Source: an uncultured Oscillospiraceae bacterium (GTDB taxonomy: Bacteria > Bacillota > Clostridia > Oscillospirales > Oscillospiraceae). From it: a stretch of 7,145 bases of DNA. The stretch spans positions 1-7,145 of the forward strand of contig CAKTVN010000084.1 in the NCBI GenBank assembly GCA_934623545.1, given 5' to 3'. The position numbers and the translations under genes were made by a program. This document shows positions 1 through 4,306 of this stretch, piece after piece (the stretch's first letter is position 1; the number at the start of each line of letters is the position of its first letter). Under the pieces are notes generated by a model, which saw only the letters and a program-made list of their open reading frames with translations, had not been told where the DNA came from and ran no database searches.

Positions 1-1
1 G

Positions 2-98
2 AAATCCCCCTTTGGCGTTTTCTTTTTACCGCCAGCGGCTTTTTCTTTGCCGCGCAAAGAAAAAGGGGCTGAAACGTTCCTCGCGTCCTCTGGACGCG
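2..98 (+). repeat. Long inverted repeat, left copy
   Basis: This 97-base segment matches the reverse complement of 7006-7102 without gaps, 89 of 97 bases by my hand count. It contains a T-rich/A-rich hairpin (39-50 pairing with 54-65, loop CGC) and a small CCGC/GCGG palindrome at 29-38. It ends in the first mini-hairpin of the array (81-99). A shortened relative of its right part begins at 3268 (AGGGGCTGAATCG). It lies downstream of the minus-strand znu operon, in the same orientation relative to that operon as the right copy has relative to the plus-strand operon. Six of the eight differences would change an encoded amino acid, so it does not look like a conserved coding segment. Confidence 0.9.
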
Positions 99-259
99 AT
101 TATTCCCGCGCCTACGGCGCGGATAACTTGCGCACTCCGTGCGCAAAAATCCCCCGCATCCTCCGGATGCGGTTCCCTGCGCACGCCGTGCGCGGATAAG
201 GTGTCACCCTTTGGGTGACAAAGTCCATGCCGCTTTCGCGGCATCACGCCCTCCGGGCG
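81..259. repeat. Tandem mini-hairpin array, left block
   Basis: Eight successive inverted repeats with short loops can be read directly: 81-99 (8-bp stem, loop TCT), 106-122 (7 bp, TAC), 128-146 (8 bp, TCC), 154-172 (8 bp, TCC), 177-195 (8 bp including one T-G, loop GCC), 202-220 (8 bp, TTT), 227-244 (7 bp, TTTC) and 247-259 (5 bp, TCC). Their starts are 20-26 bases apart, separated by 2-7 base linkers. Segment 105-172 recurs inverted at 2889-2956 with three mismatches. The last hairpin and its A-run (261-267) lie inside the 3' end of znuB. No transposase or CRISPR-like uniform repeat is associated. The function is unknown. Confidence 0.9.
202..244 (-). terminator. Possible weak terminator hairpins after znuB
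   Basis: Read on the minus strand, the znuB stop is followed by a 7-bp hairpin with a GAAA tetraloop (244 down to 227) and then an 8-bp hairpin TGTCACCC/GGGTGACA (220 down to 202). Neither is followed by a clear T-run, so efficient intrinsic termination is doubtful. They may instead protect the 3' end of the mRNA. They are also members of the mini-hairpin array. Confidence 0.3.
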
Positions 260-1080
260 CAAAAAAATGTCACCGCGAAGAACAGTGCCAGATACAGCGC
301 GATCGCCGCGCCAGCTGAGCAGCCGAGATAATACGCCGTGACCAGCCCCGCGAGGCTGCACGCGAGCGCGCCGAGCACCGACAGCAGATGGTACTGCCTC
401 AGATTACGCGCCACGTTGCGCGCCGATGCCGCCGGGAGCACCAGCAGCGAATTGATGACCATCAGCCCGACCCAACTCATCGCGAGCGTCACGACCACCG
501 CGATGCAGACGGTAAACAGCGTCTCGTTCCGGCGGATGGAAATGCCGCGCGAGCTTGCCAGCTGCGGATGGATTGCCGTCAGCACCAGATGGTTTGAGCT
601 CAGGCACCACAGCGCCAGCGTCGCCGCCAGCACCAGCGCCAGCAGCCCGATCTCCAGTGGCGTGACCGAGAGAATGTCGCCAATCAGATAGCGGTTGAAT
701 TTCGTAAAGCTCCCGCCGCCCATGGTGGCGATGAAAATGCCGAGCGCGACCGCCGTCGAGGAAAACACGCCGATGATCGTATCCGCTGACTGGCTCGTGC
801 GCGCGCGGACATAGGAAAACAGCAGCGCGAATACGACCGCGAGCCCCACCGCCCACGCAATGGGAAGCGCCGCGCCGCACAGCACGCCAATGGCGATGCC
901 CGTGAAGCCGGAATGCCCCAGCGCGTCAGAGAAAAAACTCATCTTCCCCGTGACGATCATCGTCGACAGCAGCCCGAACAGCGGCGCCATGATGAGCACC
1001 GCCAGAAGGGCGTTTTTCATGAAGTTCATCGACAGAAATTCGAGGTGCGTCGCATTGCAGATCGCATACCAGAGACTCAT
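244..1080 (-). CDS. znuB: Zinc ABC transporter permease ZnuB
   Basis: Integral membrane permease of the ABC-3 family (metal-type ABC uptake), predicted to form the channel through which ZnuA-delivered zinc enters the cytoplasm with ATP from ZnuC. The 278-residue product is the usual length and has about eight hydrophobic segments, the first near residues 23-43 and the last near 256-274. Family hallmarks are SDALGHSGF (51-59), near the first helices, and VGLMVINSLLVLPAASARN (204-222). The ATG overlaps the znuC stop (ATGA), and AGGAGG lies 9 bases upstream, which supports this start. Oddity: the last seven or so residues (FFCARRA) and the stop are encoded by mini-hairpin repeat DNA, so the native C-terminus seems to have been replaced or extended. 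Manganese or iron specificity is possible for this family; the zinc call rests mainly on the ZnuA gene. Confidence 0.92.
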   Translation of the reverse strand: MSLWYAICNATHLEFLSMNFMKNALLAVLIMAPLFGLLSTMIVTGKMSFFSDALGHSGFTGIAIGVLCGAALPIAWAVGLAVVFALLFSYVRARTSQSADTIIGVFSSTAVALGIFIATMGGGSFTKFNRYLIGDILSVTPLEIGLLALVLAATLALWCLSSNHLVLTAIHPQLASSRGISIRRNETLFTVCIAVVVTLAMSWVGLMVINSLLVLPAASARNVARNLRQYHLLSVLGALACSLAGLVTAYYLGCSAGAAIALYLALFFAVTFFCARRA

Positions 1081-1838
1081 TGCACGCTCCCTCCTCTCAT
1101 GTGAAAGGTCTGCGTAAAGGCGTCGGAGCTCAAAACCTCCTGCGGTGTGCCGGAGGCAAGCACGCGTTCGCGCAGCAGCACCACGCGGTCCGCGAAGCGC
1201 TCAAGCATGGAAAAATCATGCGTCGTCATCAAGATCGAAAGGTCAAACCGGTGCCGGATCTCGTCCAGCATCTCCATCAGCAGCTCCATGCCCTCCACGT
1301 CGACGCCCGAAAGCGGCTCGTCCAGGATCAGCATATTCGGCATTGGCTCCAGCGCCAGCGCCAGCAGCACACGCTGAAGCTCGCCGCCGGAGAGCGTGCC
1401 GACGCGCTTGTCGATCAGAGCCTCCGCGTCGACGTTCGAAAGGCAGCGCAGCACCTTTTCCCGCATTGCCTTTGTCGGGCGCAGAAACGCCGGGCGCGTC
1501 CCGATGCAGCAGGAGAACAGGTCCAGCACGCTGATGGGGTCGCCCTTCGCGAAGTTCGGGCTCTGCGGAACGTAGCCGATGCGAAGCCTCTGCTCGCGTC
1601 CGTCCGGTCCGTGGAAGGTGATCGAGCCGGTGTACTCCTGCTGTCCCAGGATCGCGCGGATGAGCGTGGACTTGCCCGCGCCGTTCGGTCCGATCAGCGC
1701 GACGATCTGCCCGCAGTGCATATGCAGGTTGACGCCGGACAGCGCCTCCTCCGTCCCGAAGCGGACGCTGAGATTTTCGATCTTCAGGCAGCAGGCGTGA
1801 TTGCAGTCGCCGCCACGGCAGTGAACAAACGGCGTCAT
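1077..1838 (-). CDS. znuC: Zinc ABC transporter ATPase ZnuC
   Basis: Cytoplasmic ATP-binding subunit that powers metal uptake through ZnuB. All ABC ATPase elements are visible in the 253-residue product: Walker A GPNGAGKST (50-58), Q-loop glutamine in YVPQ (92), signature LSGGE (149-153), Walker B LILDEP (170-175), D-loop SGVD (177-180) and switch histidine in TTHD (207). The start ATG overlaps the znuA stop (ATGA), and a strong AAAGGAGG sits 7 bases upstream, so the start is well supported. The normal nucleotide-binding domain begins near residue 18 (LKIENLSV). The preceding segment is unusually rich in cysteine and histidine (H6, C7, C12, H14, C16, C17) and could bind metal, which is an inference. 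All three genes of the operon are complete and tightly packed. Confidence 0.95.
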   Translation of the reverse strand: MTPFVHCRGGDCNHACCLKIENLSVRFGTEEALSGVNLHMHCGQIVALIGPNGAGKSTLIRAILGQQEYTGSITFHGPDGREQRLRIGYVPQSPNFAKGDPISVLDLFSCCIGTRPAFLRPTKAMREKVLRCLSNVDAEALIDKRVGTLSGGELQRVLLALALEPMPNMLILDEPLSGVDVEGMELLMEMLDEIRHRFDLSILMTTHDFSMLERFADRVVLLRERVLASGTPQEVLSSDAFTQTFHMRGGSVQ

Positions 1839-2740
1839 TGCAGCGCCTCCTTTACAGTTTTCAGATTATAACGCATCGCGGTCAGATAGTCCCGCGTACC
1901 GAAGCCCATATCGAGCGTATACACGCCCGCGCCATCCTCCGCCGCGACCAGCTCCGCCGTGTCGGCGCTGCCGCTCGCCTCGGAAAAAACCGCCGGGATG
2001 CCGCGCGCGCGCAGCAGAAGCACGATCTCCTCCAGCTCTCTCGCCGGAGGCTCGCTCCCGGCTTCGACTTCCATCGCCGCCGCGATGTCCAGCCCAAAGG
2101 CGTCTGCGAAATACGCAAAGCCGTCGTGGAACGTCACAAGCTCGCGGCAGGAAAGCTGCGAGAGCATGGCGGTCCCGTCCTGCTTCAGCGCGTCCAGCTG
2201 CGCACAGTAAGCAGCCGCGTTTTCGGCAAAGCGTTTCGCGTGCTCCGGATAGAGCGCCGAGAGTCCGCGCGCGATGTTCTGCACCATCTGTGCCGCCCGT
2301 GCCGGGTCCAGCCAGATATGCGGGTCCTCTTCTCCATGGTCATGGTCGTGTGCGCCGTGGCTATGCGTATCGTGGTCATGGTCGTGCGCCTCGGTGCAGA
2401 GCGTTTGTACGCCGGTCGATGCGTCGATGCACGCGTCCCCGGCGGGAAGCACATCCTCCATGAAATCCTCCAGCCCCAGCCCGGAGATCACAACGGCGCG
2501 GCTTCGCGCCAGAATTTTCATTTGATCCACGGAAAGCGCGTAGTCATGCACGCAGGAGACCGGCTCCGTGATCACGCGCGCGACCCGCAGCCCGGTCCCC
2601 TCTGTCACGGCGGTCGTAAACTGCCAGACGGGATAGGTCGTCGCGGCGATGAGGTCCTCCTCCGACGCCTGCGGCGCAGCCGCGCAGCCACCGAGCAGCA
2701 GCGCCAGCACGAGCGCCAGCGCAAGGTATTTTTTCAGCAT
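1835..2740 (-). CDS. znuA: Zinc-binding lipoprotein ZnuA
   Basis: Extracellular substrate-binding lipoprotein of the cluster A-I family (ZnuA/AdcA-like). It captures zinc and delivers it to ZnuBC. The 301-residue product opens with a lipoprotein signal, a hydrophobic stretch ending in LLGGC, so Cys19 would be lipidated. Probable metal ligands in their family contexts are His65 (VHDY), His141 (DPHIWLDP), His205 (VTFHDGFAYF) and Asp277. A histidine/aspartate-rich loop (about 119-136, HDHDHDTHSHGAHDHDH) immediately precedes the second ligand. Such a loop is typical of zinc rather than manganese binders. I chose the ATG at 2740 because GGGAG lies 5 bases upstream and the signal peptide starts there; an in-frame TTG at 2752 is less likely. 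It is the first gene of the znuA-znuC-znuB operon. No known zinc-repressor operator was recognised upstream. Confidence 0.95.
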   Translation of the reverse strand: MLKKYLALALVLALLLGGCAAAPQASEEDLIAATTYPVWQFTTAVTEGTGLRVARVITEPVSCVHDYALSVDQMKILARSRAVVISGLGLEDFMEDVLPAGDACIDASTGVQTLCTEAHDHDHDTHSHGAHDHDHGEEDPHIWLDPARAAQMVQNIARGLSALYPEHAKRFAENAAAYCAQLDALKQDGTAMLSQLSCRELVTFHDGFAYFADAFGLDIAAAMEVEAGSEPPARELEEIVLLLRARGIPAVFSEASGSADTAELVAAEDGAGVYTLDMGFGTRDYLTAMRYNLKTVKEALQ

Positions 2741-2745
2741 AGCTT

Positions 2746-2750
2746 CTCCC
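2746..2750 (-). promoter_or_regulatory. Ribosome binding site deciding the znuA start
   Basis: GGGAG read on the minus strand lies 5 bases before the ATG at 2740. It falls inside the extra codons that would be added by the in-frame TTG at 2752, so it argues for the ATG. Confidence 0.7.
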
Positions 2751-2771
2751 AAACGGTGTGATTTTCTTTTT

Positions 2772-2780
2772 ATTATACCA
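2772..2780 (-). promoter_or_regulatory. Extended -10 promoter for the znu operon
   Basis: On the minus strand the sequence reads TGGTATAAT, a perfect TATAAT (2777 to 2772) with the TGn extended -10 motif. The predicted start of transcription is near 2765, about 25 bases before the znuA ATG. The region 17 bases further upstream (about 2795-2800) shows no -35 consensus and abuts the first hairpin of the neighbouring repeat block. A TTGACA at 2790-2785 is only 7 bases from the -10, too close to act as its -35. Confidence 0.6.
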
Positions 2781-2799
2781 AATCTGTCAATAGTTTTCC

Positions 2800-2956
2800 G
2801 CGCCCGAAGGGCGCAATTTTGTTATCCCGGAGGAGGGATGTCTGTTTTGCGCCCTCTGGGCGCAAGCCGCGCCGCAGGCGCGGAGGGACCGCGTCCGGAG
2901 GATGCGGGGGATTTTTGCGCACGGAGTGCGCAAGTTATCCGCGTCGCAGGCGCGGG
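2800..2956 (-). repeat. Mini-hairpin array, middle-left block
   Basis: Stems with short loops lie at 2800-2814 (GCGCCC/GGGCGC, loop GAA), 2847-2865 (8 bp, TCT), 2867-2883 (7 bp, GCA), 2889-2907 (8 bp with one G-T, loop GGA), 2915-2933 (8 bp, GGA) and 2939-2955 (7 bp with one T-G, loop GCA). There is also a weak stem at 2824-2839. Segment 2889-2956 is the reverse complement of 105-172 with 65 of 68 matches, so this block is inverted relative to the left block. It lies just upstream of the znu promoter, facing away from the gene. Confidence 0.88.
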
Positions 2957-3019
2957 GCGCTTCTGCGATCGCACCGCAGTGCTGCTTTTGTGGTGACACC
3001 GCAACTGTGCCTTCGGCGA

Positions 3020-3053
3020 CCATATCTTTTCCCTCTTGCGGGAAAAGATATGG
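3020..3053. repeat. Perfect 14-bp inverted repeat
   Basis: CCATATCTTTTCCC (3020-3033) pairs exactly with 3040-3053 around the loop TCTTGC. It is longer and richer in A/T than the mini-hairpins. It is followed by AAGAAAAGGGCGCTG, loosely resembling the hairpin plus AAAAAGGGGCTG arrangement of the long repeat at 40-70. There is no T-run on either side, so it is not an obvious terminator. It could be a protein-binding palindrome, an RNA stem or a divergent relative of the repeat. Confidence 0.8.
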
Positions 3054-3267
3054 AAGAAAAGGGCGCTGGACGCGTTCTATAGCGCTTACGCGCGGAAAAA
3101 CAATTCGTTCCGTTGTGCGTTTTTTCGTTACACCGTCCGTAGACCGAACGCCCTTCGGGCGACCGTCAAATCGGGTTTCCACATCGCACGATACGCAATA
3201 CGTTTCGTTACGTGTACGCCCGTTGAATATTTGACGTATGAAATTCGAGACGTGTCTAATCTTATGT
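3054..3267. other. Intergenic DNA without a recognised gene
   Basis: About 210 bases between the two middle repeat blocks, less GC-rich than the genes. Reading frames across it are short, lack a plausible ribosome site and resemble no family I know. It contains one mini-hairpin (CGCCC TTC GGGCG, 3149-3161) and, at its right end, a candidate promoter (3231-3260). I see no tRNA, rRNA or recognisable riboswitch. Confidence 0.6.
3231..3260 (+). promoter_or_regulatory. Candidate sigma-70 type promoter before the array
   Basis: TTGACG (3231-3236), an 18-base spacer and TCTAAT (3255-3260) each differ from consensus by one base. Transcription would begin near 3267, exactly where the third hairpin block starts. 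It would give the plus-strand operon a leader of about 280 bases made largely of hairpins. This is a sequence match only; the nearer promoter at 3445-3473 may be the main one. Confidence 0.4.
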
Positions 3268-3420
3268 AGGGGCTGAATCGTGCCTCGTGCCCTTTGGGCG
3301 CGAAAAAAGTTTCGCGCCTACGGCGCGACTTGCGTCCTTCGGACGCGCCCCCGCGCATTTCATGCGCGGATAAGGCGTCACCCTTCGGGTGACGAATTGC
3401 ACCGCGTCCTTCGGGCGCGG
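3268..3420 (+). repeat. Mini-hairpin array, middle-right block
   Basis: It opens with AGGGGCTGAATCG, as in the right part of the long repeat, but lacks that repeat's A/T-rich half. Six hairpins follow: 3285-3303 (8 bp with one T-G, loop TTT), 3312-3328 (7 bp, TAC), 3332-3346 (6 bp, TTC), 3351-3369 (8 bp, TTC), 3376-3394 (8 bp, TTC) and 3402-3420 (8 bp with one T-G, loop TTC). It has the same orientation as the left block and shares several modules with it, such as GCGCGGATAAGG followed by a GTCACCC/GGGTGAC stem. It lies upstream of the plus-strand operon. Confidence 0.88.
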
Positions 3421-3444
3421 CGATGCTCCGCCCACAGGCGCATC

Positions 3445-3473
3445 TTGCCTTTCTCCGGCGGCTGTGCTACACT
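3445..3473 (+). promoter_or_regulatory. Candidate promoter of the xpaC-like operon
   Basis: TTGCCT (3445-3450), a 17-base spacer and TACACT (3468-3473) are preceded by TG in extended -10 position (TGCTACACT). Predicted transcription start is near 3480, about 70 bases before the ATG at 3551. It lies just after the hairpin block. Confidence 0.55.
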
Positions 3474-3550
3474 GTACACATCCGGTCCGGATGGGGAAGA
3501 CCCCGCCCGGACGATGCTTGAACACACCGCAGAACAGGGGAGGGAACGCC

Positions 3551-4255
3551 ATGCGCAATCAGAAATCATCCGGCGGCGGAGCCGTGCTGCTGTTCGTTGC
3601 CGCAGTCGCGGCTGCGATCGCGATCTTCATGCCGGGAGGCGGCGCGGCAGGCGCGGCGAAGGCGGTTTTGAAGATCGTGCTGCTGGTGCTGGCTGCGATC
3701 GCGGTGCTGACCGTCGTGATTTTGATCTTTGCACTGCATAAATCCTCCGGCGGCGCGGCGGAGCAGAAGGAACCGAAGCCGGAGCTTTCAAAGGAAAACG
3801 AGGCGCTTTTGACGCAGGCGCGGAGCAATCTTGCGCAGCTGCGTGCGATGGCGGCGCGTATCCGCAACCCGCAGATCCGCGCGAAATGCACGCCGATCTG
3901 CGATACCGCCGGGAAAATCCTCAAGGCGCTGCGCGAGCAGCCGGAGGATATCCCGACTGTTCGGAAGTTCTTCAACTATTATCTGCCGACGCTCGGAAAA
4001 ATTTTGACCAAATACGAATATCTCGAGCGCAGCCATGCGCCGCTGGAGGAGATGAGCGAAAAGGTCTCCGGCTATCTTGATCAAATTCAGAGTGCGATGG
4101 AGCGCCAGTATGCCAATCTGTTTGAGGACGATCTGCTGGATATGACTGCCGAGATGCAGACCATGACCGCCGTGTGCCGGAAGGACGGGCTTCTGACCGG
4201 CGACGGCGTAGACGCCGAGGGCAGCGACGGAACGTCGATCCGGCTGACACTTTGA
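3551..4255 (+). CDS. xpaC: XpaC-like membrane-anchored protein
   Basis: A 234-residue protein with two N-terminal hydrophobic segments (about 11-27 and 37-62) and a long soluble helical C-terminal part (about 80-210). Its layout and motifs (LLTQARSNLAQL, IPTVRKFFNYYLPTL, ILTKYEYLE) look like the XpaC family. That family was named for hydrolysis of 5-bromo-4-chloroindolyl phosphate in Bacillus, but no phosphatase active-site motif is visible and the true biochemical role is not established. In other Firmicutes XpaC relatives often neighbour TelA-type proteins; none lies in this window. I chose the ATG at 3551 because GGGAGGG precedes it by 6 bases and the first membrane segment follows at once. 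The frame stays open upstream to 3389, but that would run through repeat DNA. It is the first gene of the plus-strand operon, 51 bases before the next gene. Confidence 0.75.
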   Translation: MRNQKSSGGGAVLLFVAAVAAAIAIFMPGGGAAGAAKAVLKIVLLVLAAIAVLTVVILIFALHKSSGGAAEQKEPKPELSKENEALLTQARSNLAQLRAMAARIRNPQIRAKCTPICDTAGKILKALREQPEDIPTVRKFFNYYLPTLGKILTKYEYLERSHAPLEEMSEKVSGYLDQIQSAMERQYANLFEDDLLDMTAEMQTMTAVCRKDGLLTGDGVDAEGSDGTSIRLTL

Positions 4256-4264
4256 AAAGAGCTT

Positions 4265-4279
4265 CGGCGCAGCGCGCCG
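4265..4279 (+). repeat. Mini-hairpin in the xpaC-bmp gap
   Basis: CGGCGC AGC GCGCCG forms a 6-bp stem with a 3-base loop, the same format as the array elements. It stands alone in the 51-base gap between the XpaC-like gene and the BMP-domain gene, about 27 bases before the ATG at 4307 and upstream of its GGGAGGG. It could influence translation or mRNA stability, or be a stray array unit; with no T-run it is not a terminator. Confidence 0.55.
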
Positions 4280-4306
4280 GAGTGCGTGTGATGGGAGGGA
4301 AACCGT

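Noticed and set aside
12..218. Plus-strand frame with FSFYRQRLFLCRAKKKG, echoed on the minus strand near 7000-7100
   Set aside because: The two copies are the long inverted repeat read in the same frame. Six of eight differences are amino-acid changing, there is no ribosome site, and the frame runs through hairpins, so it is repeat DNA rather than a gene.
81..259. CRISPR array
   Set aside because: The repeating units are unlike in sequence, spacers are only 2-7 bases, and no cas gene is present.
2741..2752. TTG at 2752 as the znuA start
   Set aside because: The ribosome site GGGAG falls inside this extension and the ATG at 2740 gives a standard lipoprotein signal.
1080..2761. Long plus-strand frames opposite znuC and znuA
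   Set aside because: They lie antisense to clearly recognisable transporter genes and are a by-product of GC-rich codon use.
2785..2790. TTGACA on the minus strand as a -35 element
   Set aside because: Only 7 bases separate it from TATAAT, and no -10 is found 16-18 bases downstream of it.
2787..3182. 131-codon minus-strand frame in the central intergenic region
   Set aside because: It crosses two repeat features, has no good ribosome site and gives a low-complexity arginine/alanine-rich product of no known family.
3389..3550. Upstream extension of the XpaC-like gene to an ATG at 3389
   Set aside because: It would translate array and promoter DNA; the ATG at 3551 has GGGAGGG at the right distance and begins directly before the membrane segment.
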